From the NCBI GenBank assembly GCA_948144175.1, contig CANXME010002061.1, positions 186,001 through 250,000 on the forward strand: DNA of 64,000 nucleotides. Direction: 5' to 3'. The notes beneath the pieces are model-generated. The model had not been told where the DNA came from. It worked only from the letters and a program-made list of their open reading frames with translations, and searched no databases. The position numbers and the translations under genes were made by a program. The DNA is from Closterium sp. NIES-65. Taxonomy: Eukaryota; Streptophyta; Zygnematophyceae; Desmidiales; Closteriaceae. Position 1 is the stretch's first letter, and every line of letters starts with the position of its first letter. Below, piece after piece: positions 1 through 9,308 of the stretch.

Positions 1-1
1 C

Positions 2-874
2 CTTCAGCACTTCGGCTTCACGTACTCCTTGCCTCAGACCACTCCTCTGCCTACTCGCCACTCGCTCTCAGCTCTGCCTTCGGATGAGTCCGTAGAGTCG
101 AGTGGCCCGTATCCAGAGCTTGTTGGCTGCCTCATGTACCTGATGACCTGCACACGTCCTGACCTTGCATACCCTCTTAGCATTCTCGCACGCTATGTTG
201 CTCCTGGGAGACACAGACCGGAGCACATGGCTGCAGCGAAGAGGGTGTTGCGCTACTTGTGCAGTACGTCGGGCATTGGGCTTGTGCTTGGAGGGCGCAG
301 TCTAGTGGTCCTCACTGGGCACGCAGACGCTTCTTGGGCTGACGACCAGGCTACGCAGCGGTCGTCACAGGGTTACACCTTCAGTCTTGGTTCCGGCTAT
401 GTCTCGTGGCGGGCTACTCGCTCGTGTTCTGTTCTCAGCTCCAGTTATGAGGCTGAGATCTACGCCGGGGCCATGGCTGCACAGGAGCTTCGCTGGCTCA
501 CCTACCTGCTGACCGGCCTTGGAGAGCCGCCTCGTTCTCCTCCAGTCCTGTACGTAGACAACAAGGCCATGCTGGCCTTGTGTCGAGAGCAGAGACTGGA
601 GCACAGAACAAAGCACATTGCTCTCCGCTACTTCCTTGCTCGTGAGCTACAGCAGCGTGGTCAGTTGCGCCTTGTGTACGTGGCCTCTGAGGCCAACACT
701 GCTGATGTCTTCACCAAGGCACTTGCGCCTTGTGATCATCAGCGCTTCTGCACGCAGCTGGGTTGTGCCTGCCTTGCCTCACTTGCTCACCTCTTGACCT
801 TGCTTGTACTGCTACATATATCTATACCTGCTCTTGCTTGTCTAGCTTTTATATATATATACTCCTGCATTTGA
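2..874 (+). pseudogene. pol: copia-A pol C-terminus (RT tail and RNase H)
   Basis: The open frame from base 2 encodes the end of the copia reverse transcriptase (the palm/connection segment with DESVESSGPYPELVG) and the Ty1-type RNase H. Catalytic-site signatures are visible: HADASWADD near 320-346, EAEIYAG near 450, and YVDNKAM near 550. RNase H would remove the RNA strand during cDNA synthesis in the virus-like particle. Related copies end in LGLVPVLPHLLTS. Here a 2-nt loss near 763 shifts the frame, so the last residues are replaced by a hydrophobic read-through to 874. The 5' part is outside the window. Other element copies here share nearly all of this sequence. Confidence 0.9.
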
Positions 875-1006
875 ACTGGCCTTGTTGCCTTGTACTTGTG
901 CTCAGAATGTGTGGTGACTTTGTGATCCACCCTGAGCTTACTTTGCTTTGCTTTGCTTGACTGGTCTTGTGACCCCCTGTTCTCCCCCACTTTGCCTATG
1001 GGGGTG

Positions 1007-1134
1007 TGTCAGAACATTGTAGCTTATGTATATTGTGTAGGCTATAGTGGGGTATCCCATAGGGGGTACAACCCAATTAGGATTAGTACTTGTACCCACT
1101 TGTTTCATAGTTCATTCATCCTCGCTTCTTCTCA
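1007..1134 (+). repeat. 3' LTR of copia-A
   Basis: It begins TGTCAGAACATTGTAG and ends CTTCTTCTCA, 128 bp, TG..CA. It contains the core shared by the window's copia LTRs (TAGGCTATAGTGGGGTATCCCATAGGG). It is followed at once by helicase/EEP relic sequence, which fixes the boundary. Confidence 0.9.
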
Positions 1135-1781
1135 AATATCATGTTATCATGAGAATGTTTGAAAATAATGGATGAAATCATATCAGAGAGGATGTTTAGA
1201 TTATGCTTATTGGTCGGGTTGCGATAACAGCAAGTAATAATCACACTTTTGTCTCTGATATCGATACCAAAAGTCAAAAGTTCAACTTTAAACTTCTCTT
1301 GATACTGTATCAATCTGATCGGAATTCGATGATATAGTACAATTCCGCTAGATTTGCAATCCGCATGAAAAATCTCTAAGAACTTATCTATTTCGCTTGG
1401 TAGTGTATCGTTTGAGCTCAAATGTGTCTCTAAAAGGACCACGAAATCAAAATCACGCAGACTGTTGATATTCACGTCCTTGTAATGGCCCCAATGACTT
1501 CGTACATTTTGAAAGACAAATTTCACACATGAAGATTGTTTTGAGATCACTTCAACTGATGTTGGATCCAAAACAAGAGGTCGCTCACGTAAGCGACACA
1601 TTTCTTTTACAACACGGGGATCGGTTCTTATGCAGGCTTCTGAAAAATTCGTTATGAATAACCGTTTAGGACTGCGAAAGCGACTTAGAGCAACGTAGGA
1701 GCCTTGAGGAGATACCTTTTTCTCAAAATGCACAACTCCACCATCAAAAGTAGCACCTTGACTTCGATGGAAACTAATCAC
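1135..1781 (-). pseudogene. Helitron-like helicase C-terminus fused to EEP nuclease (segment 2)
   Basis: Read on the minus strand from 1781, this continues the helicase of 16474-17644. It opens with ISFHRSQGATF, the PIF1 motif V/VI region (family form AITIHKSQG), then YVALSRFRS. It runs without a break into an endonuclease/exonuclease/phosphatase-like domain (FQNVRSHWGH, VVLLETHLSS, CCYRNPTNKHN). The frame stops at copia-A just before the expected GDFN of the EEP fold. A RepHel C-terminus fused to an EEP nuclease is the layout known from Helentron/Helitron2-type rolling-circle transposons; assigning it to that class is inference, because the Rep domain is not visible. Base composition is AT-rich compared with the GC-rich copia DNA around it. 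Confidence 0.8.
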
Positions 1782-1913
1782 TGTCAGAACATTATAGCTT
1801 ACTTACTTGTGTAGGCTATAGTGGGGTATCCCATAGGGGGTACAACCCAAGTAGGGTTTCCTATATGTACCCACTTAATTCATAGTCATTTCATTCTCGT
1901 TCTCATTCTCACA
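1782..1913 (+). repeat. 5' LTR of copia-B
   Basis: TGTCAGAACATTATAGC ... CATTCTCACA, 132 bp; 129 of 132 positions match the 3' copy. The PBS abuts it at 1914. Confidence 0.93.
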
Positions 1914-1943
1914 TGGAATCAGAGCAGGTCCCCTCCTAGGGAC
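1914..1943 (+). promoter_or_regulatory. copia-B PBS and adjacent hairpin
   Basis: TGGAATCAGAGCAGG resembles the complement of the plant initiator-Met tRNA 3' end (TGGTATCAGAGC..) and so is the minus-strand primer site. The next bases form GTCCC (1928-1932) / GGGAC (1939-1943) around a 6-nt loop. Related elements keep the hairpin but change both arms. Confidence 0.8.
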
Positions 1944-2153
1944 TGTTCCTAGGGCCCACGGAAGCGCGCCTCGAGTCGCGCTCTCCCATATATTCCTTTT
2001 TTTTTTAGCGACCCGTCGGGTCGCCTCCTAACGACGCGCCGAGCCGCACTAGCTGACGGCCCCGCCGCCCTACCTTTAGACGGCCCCGCCGCCCTACGTC
2101 GCGGCCCGCCCGCCACCCTTCGTCGCGGCCCGCCTGCCGCCCTACGGTGCGGC
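1944..2153 (+). repeat. copia-B leader, first part
   Basis: After GGGCCCAC and a T-tract near 2000 the leader becomes GC-rich, with copies of GCGGCCCGCCCGCCGCCCTACGTC-like units. No coding gene is seen. The GCGGC at 2149-2153 is the left copy of the target duplication of copia-D. Confidence 0.8.
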
Positions 2154-2283
2154 TGTCAGAATGAGAAACGAGAATGGTGTGACTAACAGGAACAAGAGTA
2201 CAAATATGAAACCCTAATCTGGTGTACCCCCTAAGGTGTAACCCACTACAGCCTAGAACCACATAAACATATAATGTTTGACA
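2154..2283 (-). repeat. 3' LTR of copia-D
   Basis: 130 bp; its own strand reads TGTCAAACATT..TTCTGACA. The polypurine tract (CTATGGGGGTG on the minus strand) lies at 2284-2294. Two differences from the 5' LTR. Confidence 0.93.
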
Positions 2284-2517
2284 CACCCCCATAGGCAAAG
2301 TGGGGCAGACCTAGGGGTCACAAGACCAGTCAAGGTAAAACAAGGCAAACAAGCTCAGGGTGGATCTCGAGGATTCCACACAAATTCTGAGCACAAGTAA
2401 GCGGTCACAAGACCAGTTCACATGCGGATTTATAATAGAACAAGAAATACAATGATCACAACCTAGCAAGAGTAAACATGCAGGTATATATATATAGTGA
2501 TCACAGTACAGACAAAG

Positions 2518-5500
2518 TCAGGAAGTAAGCAAGTGAGGTCCAGTCGGCACAAGGCCTAGAAGAGTGCAAAAACGCTGATGGTCAACAGGCGGAAGCGCCT
2601 TGGTGAACACATCAGCAGTGTTGGCCTCAGTGGCCACGTAACGCAGACGAAGCTGACCACGCTGCTGTAGCTCTCGAGCTAGAAAGTAACGCAGAGCAAT
2701 GTGCTTCGTCCTGTGCTCCAGTCTGTGCTCGTCACACAAGGCAATGGTTGCCTTGTTGTCGACGTACAGCACTGGAGGAGAACGAGGCTGCTCTCCAAGG
2801 TCCGTCAGCAGGTAGGTGAGCCAGCGAAGCTCCTGGGCAGCCATGGCCGTGGCGTAGATCTCAGCCTCACAGCTGGAGCTGAGAACAGAAGAAGAGCGAG
2901 TAGAACGCCAAGAGACAGAGCCAGAGCCAAGGCTGAAGGTGTAACCCTGAGAGGACCGCTGAGTAGCCTGGTCGTCTGCCCAAGAAGCGTCTGAGTGCCC
3001 AGTGAGAACAGGCCGGTCTCGCCCTCCAAGCACTAGCCCCATGCCCGACGTACTGCACAAGTAGCGCAACACCCTCTTAGCTGCATCCATGTGCTCCTTC
3101 CGGTGACGGCCGGGAGCGACATAGCGTGCTAAGATGCTGAGAGGGTATGCAAGGTCAGGTCGCGTGCAGGTCATCAGGTACATGAGGCAGCCCACAAGCT
3201 CTGGATACGGACCACTCGGCTCTACGGACTCATCCGAAGGCAGAGCTGAGAGCGAGTGTCCCGTAGGCACAGGAGTGGACTGAGGCGAGGAGTACGTGAA
3301 GCCGAAGCGCTGAAGGACCTGCTGCACCATGTGTGACTGAGTCAGGGTAATGGTGCGCCATGCTCTGTCCCGGGTAATCCGCAAGCGAAGATAGCTTGTC
3401 AGTTCACCCAGGTCTGTGCACGTGTGTCTCTTTTGCAGCTCGGACTTCACGTGAGGGAGACCAGCTGTATCAGAAGTGGCAAAGACCAAGTCGTCGACGT
3501 ACACGAGGATGTAGAACGGCGGCAGTGAGGTGTCGGTGCGTAGAAACAGCGACGGGTCAGCAGTAGAAGGAGCGAACCCAAGAGCCGCAAGTGTAGTCCT
3601 CAGTGTGTCGTGCCACTCACGTGGCGCCTGGCGGAGACCGTAGACTGGCCGCCGGAGGCTCCACTGGGTACCAGGAGGAAACGACCCAGTGAAGCCAGGT
3701 GGGGGGCGCAGCCAGATCTCCTCGTGCAGGCTGCCCTGCAAGAAAGCTGTGCTGAAGTCAAGAGAGTGGAGCTCGTAGTCACGCTGAGCAGCGACGTGCA
3801 GCAGAACCCGAAGAGTGGTCATCTTCGGGGTCGGGGAGAAGGTCTGGAAGAAGTCAACTCCCTGACGCTGACTGAAGCCTCGCGCAACGTAACGCGCCTT
3901 GAAGACAGGCGGAAAGCCCGGTGGCCGCTTCACCCTGAAAATCCACATGCCACTGACGATGTTCGCCCCAGGTGGGGGAACGTCGTCGATGTAGGTGCCT
4001 GTGGACTTCCAGGAAGCCATCTCTGCGTCCATGGCTGTCTGCCACTGAGAGGAGTAGGGACCGGCCATCGCCTCTGCGTAAGAGCGTGGGGTCGGGATGT
4101 CTGGTGCATCCGGGTATCCCTCAGGGGCAACAAGCATGGACACGAGATGGGGCAAAGCAGCAGCAAGGCAACCAAACTCCTCGTGCCTGTCCTCAAGGAC
4201 GTCAGTGCCAAGGGCACAGTCACCCCCGACGGACGGAGGACAGACAGACTCAAACTCAGCAACAAGACTGGCAGCGTAGTCTAAACGACACGCAGCTGCA
4301 AAGTCGACAAGCTCAGCAACTAAGGCAGACGCAGCAGCGGACTCAAAGGAAGGGTCAGTGACAACCGTAGCTAGGAGACGTGTGACAGTAGGACTGGCAG
4401 CGCGAAGGGAGTCGGACGCCGGGTCAGCAAGAGCAGGAAGAGAGGACGCAGGAGGCGACGGGAGAGAGACACGCTGTGGAGCAGTGGACTGACGAAGTGC
4501 CATCTGGTGAGTGCATGGGACAGCAGGAGGACGCTGACGCTGGACACTACGACCAGAGGTAGCAGCACGAACAGGCGACGCTCGACGAGACGCAGGCGAC
4601 ACAGGACGTGACGCAGGCTCGCAACGCTCAGTAAGACCTCCAGTCGGACCAGTGTAAGGAGCAGGCACAGGGAGAGGGGAGGCAGGCGGTAACTGTGGCT
4701 GTGACTGGACAGACGGCGGACACTCTAAGGCGGGAGGAGGAAGCTGACCAAGAACCTGCTGAAGGAGTGGAACGAAGTACGGCTGAGGCCGTGCAGCAAC
4801 TCCCGAACCAGCAGCGTCACCAGCGGCAGGGTCCTCAGCACCAGCAGCAGCACCTCCAGCAGCACCACCAGCAGCACCAGCAGTACCGCCAGCAGCAGCA
4901 GCACCTCCAGGACCAGGGTCAGCAGCACCCGCAGCAGCTCCAACGCCCGGGTCCTCAGCACCAGCCTCACCTCCAGCAGTACTAGCAGCACCGCCAGCAG
5001 TAACAGCACCTCCAGCAGTACCGCCAGCAACAGCAGCACCTCCAGCTCCAAGGTCCGCAGTACCAGTAGTAGTGTCGACCCCGAGGACCCCAGCACCAGC
5101 AGTCCCACTACGAAGACTGATGTGCCGAGCGTACCACTCCTGGAGCTGTGGGGAAGAGGGCGGCTCCCGCCGCGGCGGGGAAACACGAGCACCAACTCCA
5201 GCAGCACCCCGAGCCCGAGACGAACCCCGCCGAAGGCTGCAGTACCGCGAGTACCACTCACGCAGCTGCTGCGAAGAGGGAGCTCTTCCAGGCGTCTCAC
5301 AGTCAGCTGCAGTACCCCCAGACTCAGCAACTCCAGGCTCAGCACCCCCAGACTCAGTAACCCCAGGCTCAGCACCCCCAGACTCGGCAACCCCAGGCTC
5401 AGCACCCCAAGACTCAGCACCCCCACGCTCAGTACCCCCAGATTCAGCACCCCCAGGCTCCGCACCCTCAGGCTCCGCACGCTCAGGCTCAAAACCCCTA

Positions 5501-6300
5501 TCCGGACGCGAGTCGACAGCTACCTCGGCAGGCTCAACCGGGTCTACCTGGGAGACACCTGAAGGAGCGGCACCCTGAGGGGGGAGGGGGTCTACCACTG
5601 CAGCACCTGGCGCGAGGAAGAGAGGCGGGGGAGGGAGCGGGGCAGTGCGGTAGGGGAAGAGGCGGTAGAAGGGCACGGACTCGTCAAAAGTGACGTCCTG
5701 AGAGGGGAAGACGCGGTGCGAGGCGGGGTGGTAAAACTGCCAGCCAGACGCATCCGGGACAAAGCCAAGAAAGACACACGGAGCAGTGCGGGAGGAGAGC
5801 TTGTCCGCATACGTGTCGCGAACAAAAGCTCGGGATCCCCAGACTCGGAAGCGTGACGCATCGCCAACCTCCCCCGTCCACAGCAGTGTGGGCGAGGTCT
5901 CCGGAGCGGAGACACGGGGCCAGAGGTTGAGCTGATGCGCAGCGTACCGGACCGCAGACGGCCACAGAAAGTGGGGGGCAGCCGCGTGGACTAAGGAGGT
6001 ACGAGCGACCTCCATGACCAAGCCAATGCGGCGCTCAGCAACCCCATTCTGCTGTGGAGAGGCCGGAAGCGTGAACGACTGGCGAATGCCGTGCTCGGCA
6101 CAGTAGGCTGCCAAGAGGTCGGAGGAGAACTCACCACCTCTGTCAGAGTGCAAGCGCAGGACAGGAAACTCCGAGCGAAAACGCTCTCGCAGCTGAAGAC
6201 GTGCTCTGCTGATCCAAGGGATGAGAACATCAGGGACTTCACCCTTGGTGCGCAAGGGGAAGACCGTGGTGTAGCGCGAGTAGTCGTCCACAACGATCAA
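2518..6300 (-). CDS. pol: copia-D integrase core - RT - RNase H frame (1,260 codons)
   Basis: An uninterrupted frame from IVVDDYSRYTTVF (integrase core) to the stop at 2518. Integrase has LHSDRGGEFSS and SPQQNGVAERRIG (second D and E of the D,D,E triad); the first D lies upstream in HMDVWGP. A spacer follows, rich in AEPGG-type and Gly/Ala repeats with two SSxQLxEWY motifs (about 5127-5160 and 5249-5277). Then RT: FRVKRPPGFPPVFKARYVAR, LDFSTAFLQGSLHEEIW, YVDDLVFA intact; then RNase H: HSDASWADD, CEAEIYA, YVDNKAT. The displayed start is only the first residue after an upstream TAG (6313-6315); the natural product is a gag-pol polyprotein, so this is not a separate gene. The frame agrees with the part upstream of the TAG. 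Confidence 0.88.
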   Translation of the reverse strand: MIVVDDYSRYTTVFPLRTKGEVPDVLIPWISRARLQLRERFRSEFPVLRLHSDRGGEFSSDLLAAYCAEHGIRQSFTLPASPQQNGVAERRIGLVMEVARTSLVHAAAPHFLWPSAVRYAAHQLNLWPRVSAPETSPTLLWTGEVGDASRFRVWGSRAFVRDTYADKLSSRTAPCVFLGFVPDASGWQFYHPASHRVFPSQDVTFDESVPFYRLFPYRTAPLPPPPLFLAPGAAVVDPLPPQGAAPSGVSQVDPVEPAEVAVDSRPDRGFEPERAEPEGAEPGGAESGGTERGGAESWGAEPGVAESGGAEPGVTESGGAEPGVAESGGTAADCETPGRAPSSQQLREWYSRYCSLRRGSSRARGAAGVGARVSPPRREPPSSPQLQEWYARHISLRSGTAGAGVLGVDTTTGTADLGAGGAAVAGGTAGGAVTAGGAASTAGGEAGAEDPGVGAAAGAADPGPGGAAAAGGTAGAAGGAAGGAAAGAEDPAAGDAAGSGVAARPQPYFVPLLQQVLGQLPPPALECPPSVQSQPQLPPASPLPVPAPYTGPTGGLTERCEPASRPVSPASRRASPVRAATSGRSVQRQRPPAVPCTHQMALRQSTAPQRVSLPSPPASSLPALADPASDSLRAASPTVTRLLATVVTDPSFESAAASALVAELVDFAAACRLDYAASLVAEFESVCPPSVGGDCALGTDVLEDRHEEFGCLAAALPHLVSMLVAPEGYPDAPDIPTPRSYAEAMAGPYSSQWQTAMDAEMASWKSTGTYIDDVPPPGANIVSGMWIFRVKRPPGFPPVFKARYVARGFSQRQGVDFFQTFSPTPKMTTLRVLLHVAAQRDYELHSLDFSTAFLQGSLHEEIWLRPPPGFTGSFPPGTQWSLRRPVYGLRQAPREWHDTLRTTLAALGFAPSTADPSLFLRTDTSLPPFYILVYVDDLVFATSDTAGLPHVKSELQKRHTCTDLGELTSYLRLRITRDRAWRTITLTQSHMVQQVLQRFGFTYSSPQSTPVPTGHSLSALPSDESVEPSGPYPELVGCLMYLMTCTRPDLAYPLSILARYVAPGRHRKEHMDAAKRVLRYLCSTSGMGLVLGGRDRPVLTGHSDASWADDQATQRSSQGYTFSLGSGSVSWRSTRSSSVLSSSCEAEIYATAMAAQELRWLTYLLTDLGEQPRSPPVLYVDNKATIALCDEHRLEHRTKHIALRYFLARELQQRGQLRLRYVATEANTADVFTKALPPVDHQRFCTLLGLVPTGPHLLTS

Positions 6301-6312
6301 GAAGTACCTCTC

Positions 6313-7192
6313 CTAGCCCTGACCACGGACGCGGGCTGGGCCCCACACGTCCATGTGGAGCGTCTGCAAAGGAGCAGTCGTCGGGGGGAACGAGGAGGAG
6401 TGAGGGGCAGCGCGCTGCCGCCCCTCGACATAGGGAAGACAAGGAGGAGCAAGGGAGGGTGGGAGAGGAGGGAGTACCCGAGGAAGACCAAGGACAAGGT
6501 ACCGGGCGTGCATGCCCCGAAGGCGCTGCACTGACGGGTGACCAAGTCGATGGTGCCAGAGGACTGTCTTGTGCGCCAGAGAGCGACACGAGCAGGGGGC
6601 TGACAGCTGACCTGACGCAGACGCAGACGCCGCTACCTGAGGGGACTCAGTGGTCAGTGTGTACACGTCCGACCCCGGCTGCCGAGTGAAGGTAGCCAGG
6701 TGACGGCCCGTCCGAGCACACGTGCAGTGTGTCACGCGCTCGTAGGCAGGGGTGAACTGGTGAACACCCCCATCCTGAAGCGCACAACCCGCCACCAAGT
6801 TCGTAGAGAACGAGGGGAGGTGGGAGACCTGACAGTGTGCCCGACGGGACAGCAGGACAAGGAAGGACAGTGGAGGAGGTCGCAATGACCGGACCCCCAG
6901 AGGGGTCAGCGAGCGAGACAGCGACTGGTCGAGCAAGGGGCTCAAGAGCAGTGCGGTCACGAAAGAAATAGCGCGAAGTGCCTAAGTCTAGAGTGAAGGT
7001 GTGCAGTGCCTCATTGGACTCAGTAGTACCTGGGGTGGCGGACACACAAGCACCTAGAGCAGTAGCCTCACCAGCACCTGGGGCAGCAGACACGCAAGCA
7101 CCTAGGGCGGCAGCCTCACTTGTGCGGATGCCTGGGTCAGGCGGAACACACAGGTACTGGTCCTCCTCTCCACTAATAGTCAATGCATACAT
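6313..7192 (-). pseudogene. pol: copia-D protease and integrase N-terminus
   Basis: Two overlapping frames cover this part. The first (from 7192) has FTLDLGTSRYFFRD, the equivalent of the copia aspartic protease motif DSGAS; D is kept but SGA became LGT, so cleavage activity is doubtful. A frameshift near 6825 moves to the second frame, with the LPSFSTNLV block, HQFTPAYERVTHC, the GAG-pre-integrase HHRLGHPS zinc-binding histidines and HMDVWGPARVRGQG. That frame ends in TAG at 6313-6315, where relatives have His (GQGHERYFLL). Downstream the same frame continues as the 1,260-codon stretch. Confidence 0.82.
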
Positions 7193-8490
7193 GGCTTTGA
7201 GAATAACATCAAAATCAAGAGCATAGATATCGATATCCTTCTTGAGGAGATCAGCCCACTGAGGGAGCTCAGGAGCGTCAGGAAACTGAGTACGCCAAGC
7301 ATCATCTAGGCGAAAGAAGCAGCGTTGCGCAGTGTGCGCCCTCCCGCACGTCTGTCCCTTGCGGCGACCAGTGCGGATGACGTACTTGCAGCTAAGGCTA
7401 CCCCCCCCACCCCCGTGCTGTAAGTACCACTCACGAAGCTCCTAGGAGGACTGAGGGTGCTGCGTGCTCTGGCCAGTGCCATAGCCTCCACGACCACCAC
7501 CGCCGCCGCCACCACGACCACCACCGCCCCTGCCGCCGCCACGTCCTCCGCCGCCACCACCACCGCCCCCACCCCGGCCACCGCCGCCGCCGCTGCCTCC
7601 ACCACCCCCACCGCTGCCACTAGCCCCTCCTGCCCCGCCACCGCCCCCACCGCCGCCACCACCCCCACCACCGCCTCCCCCGCCATCACCCCCACCGCCC
7701 TTGCCTCCCCTGCCCCTGCCGCTGCGGCGCCCGCTGGGAGCGGACGCAGAGCCGACCTGCTCAGCACCAAGGAGGTCGACAGTAGCAGCAGAGGCGACAG
7801 AGGGGAGCAGGGGGGAGGGGGAACACCCCTCGAAGAAAGGGGTGCGGGGGTCACCACGAGAGGCACCTATAGCTACAATACTCTTCTCAGCTGCTAGGAG
7901 TTCCTTCTCGAGGGTGGCAATGGTGAGCTCAGTGGGGCAGCGGGCTAGGAAGCTGTCCTTGACTGTACGCAGATTGTCAGGGAGGCGGGTAACTAGGTGG
8001 TAGAGAGTGAGCCAGAGCGAGGGAGGGTTGGAGGCAAGAAACTCAGCAGGCATAGCGGCACGGAAGCGGGCCTCACTAGTGCGGAGGTGCGTGATGAGGT
8101 CAGCGACTGTCTGGAAGGCGGACAGGTCAGGGAACAGGTAGGGAAGCGAGAGACGGCCTAGTGCAGCAGAGGCTGGGGAGGAGTAGCGTGCAACTACAGC
8201 AGTGTACAGTGCCTGGGCAGTCCTGTGCTGGCCGAAGTGCTCGCGCTCATCTACAGGCAGGGAGTTGCGAATAGCGAAGCGAGCGTGGGCGTCACGAGTC
8301 TGCCACTGGGAGCGGGTAGTGGCGTCAGCATCAGTAGCAGGGGCAGTAGCTTTGCCTAGTGCATGATCGTACAGCGAGACATCCTCCCTGGCAGTGAGCT
8401 GGAGGAACAGGTGCAGATCATCGAGCTAGGTCTCAAACTTAATCGGGCGGCCCTTAGCATCGAAGGAGAGAACTGTAGGGCTAGCAATAG
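7193..8490 (-). pseudogene. gag: copia-D gag
   Basis: A structural Gag of the copia type, distinct from its neighbours. It reads from SPTVLSFDAKGRPIKFE through an N-terminal helical domain (VVARYSSPASAALG, LITHLRTSEARFRAA, LLAAEKSIVAIGASRGDPRTP). A Gly/Arg tract of roughly 70 residues (7460-7700), ELREWY and a box C-x13-C-x3-H-x4-C (CKYVIRTG..C..AHTAQRC) follow. No ATG is visible where relatives have MATPSVL; a CTACTG hexamer microsatellite sits there instead. TAG at 8426-8428 replaces a Trp, and another TAG lies at the end of the Gly tract just before ELREWY (about 7442). Gag would form the virus-like particle and bind RNA. Confidence 0.82.
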
Positions 8491-8499
8491 CTGAAGTAG

Positions 8500-8541
8500 C
8501 AGAAGCAGTAGCAGTAGCAGTAGCAGTAGCAGTAGGAGCAG
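8500..8541 (-). repeat. (GTAGCA)n microsatellite at the expected copia-D gag start
   Basis: About six copies of a GTAGCA/CTACTG hexamer. It lies where the ATG and first codons of Gag would be and may reflect slippage that removed the start. Confidence 0.75.
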
Positions 8542-8583
8542 TTCAGTCCAGTACTGGCCCTGCTGCTCAGGTAAGGAGGGCAC

Positions 8584-9149
8584 AGCTCGGCTAGGACGGC
8601 GCGGCTCGGCTAGGGCGGCGCGGCTCGGCTAGGGCGGCGCGGCTCGGCTAGGGCGGCGCGGCTCGGTCGGGTCGCGCGGTTCGGCTTGGGTCGCGCGGTT
8701 CAGCTGGGGTCGCGCTGCGCGGCTCGGTCGTAGAGGGGCGAGCGCGGGGGGCCGTTCGAGGCGAGCGCGGGGGCCGTTCGGGGGCCGTTCGGGGCTAGTG
8801 CGGGGCCATTCGGGGGCCGTGAGAGGCTAGCGCGGGGCCTTAAGGGGCCGTGAGAGGCTAGCGCGGGGGCCGCAAGGGGCCGTTCGGGGCTAGCGCAGGG
8901 CCGTTCGGGGCCGTAGGAGGCTAGCGCGGGGCCGTAAGGGGCCGGGGGAGGCTAGCGCGGGGGCCGCACGGGGCCGTTCAGGGCTAGCGCGGGGTCGTAA
9001 GGGGGGGCCGTGAGAGGCCTTAAGGGGCGACGCGAGGGGCCGTGAGGGGCCTTAAAGGGCGACGCGAGGAACGAGGCGCACGAGGGCGCTAGGAAAAGGA
9101 GGCGCACTAGGGCGCGGCTAGCGGAAATGGTGGGCCCTAACGTTTCGGT
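8584..9149 (-). repeat. copia-D leader: GC-rich tandem repeats
   Basis: No gene seen. The part next to gag carries about five copies of an 18-bp unit (GGCGGCGCGGCTCGGCTA). The part next to the PBS carries degenerate GGGGCCGTTCGGGGCTAGCG units. GGGCCCAC sits near 9131. Confidence 0.85.
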
Positions 9150-9178
9150 CCTAGGTGAAACCTAGGCTCGTAATACCA
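9150..9178 (-). promoter_or_regulatory. copia-D PBS and adjacent hairpin
   Basis: On the minus strand TGGTATTACGAG (9178-9167) abuts the LTR. Directly after it comes CCTAGGT-TTC-ACCTAGG, a 7-bp perfect stem whose arms share no sequence with the GTTCCC/GGGAAC stems of the other elements but lie at the same place. Confidence 0.78.
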
Positions 9179-9308
9179 TGTCATAATGAGAAACGAGAAT
9201 GGTGTGACTAACAGGAACAAGAGTACAAATATGAAACCCTAATCTGGTGTACCCCCTAAGGTGTAACCCACTACAGCCTAGAGCCACATAAACATATAAT
9301 GTTTGACA
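9179..9308 (-). repeat. 5' LTR of copia-D
   Basis: 130 bp, followed on the right by the GCGGC target duplication (9309-9313). Two differences from the 3' copy suggest a fairly recent insertion. Confidence 0.93.

Larger units (their letters stand above)
1..1134 (+). mobile_element. copia-A, 3' part of a Ty1/copia element
   Basis: The window opens inside the RT/RNase H region of a plus-strand copia element that ends in its 3' LTR. After the pol stop come A/T-rich TATATA runs, the family's conserved 3' non-coding block (TGTGGTGACTTTGTGATCC..) and the polypurine tract CTATGGGGGTG directly before the LTR. The element sits in the EEP domain of the minus-strand helicase relic. Its left end and target duplication lie outside the window. 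Confidence 0.93.
2154..9308 (-). mobile_element. copia-D, complete Ty1/copia element of a second subfamily
   Basis: A 7,155-bp minus-strand element with 130-bp LTRs (2154-2283, 9179-9308) differing at 2 positions and a perfect 5-bp target duplication GCGGC (2149-2153, 9309-9313). It is inserted in the leader of copia-B. Its LTR (TGTCAAACATTATATG.. on its own strand) and its Gag differ clearly from the other elements, so it is a separate subfamily. It keeps the longest open pol frame in the window. Confidence 0.95.

Noticed and set aside
4725-5492. Long minus-strand open frame rich in Leu/Val (MSLSVRSLRVRSLGVL..) and similar LGVLSLGVL frames at 20133-20807, 29081-30238, 46378-47067 and 56462-57136
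   Set aside because: These are the +1 frame of the EPGGA repeat spacer; the real pol frame overlaps them and they have no start context or family match.
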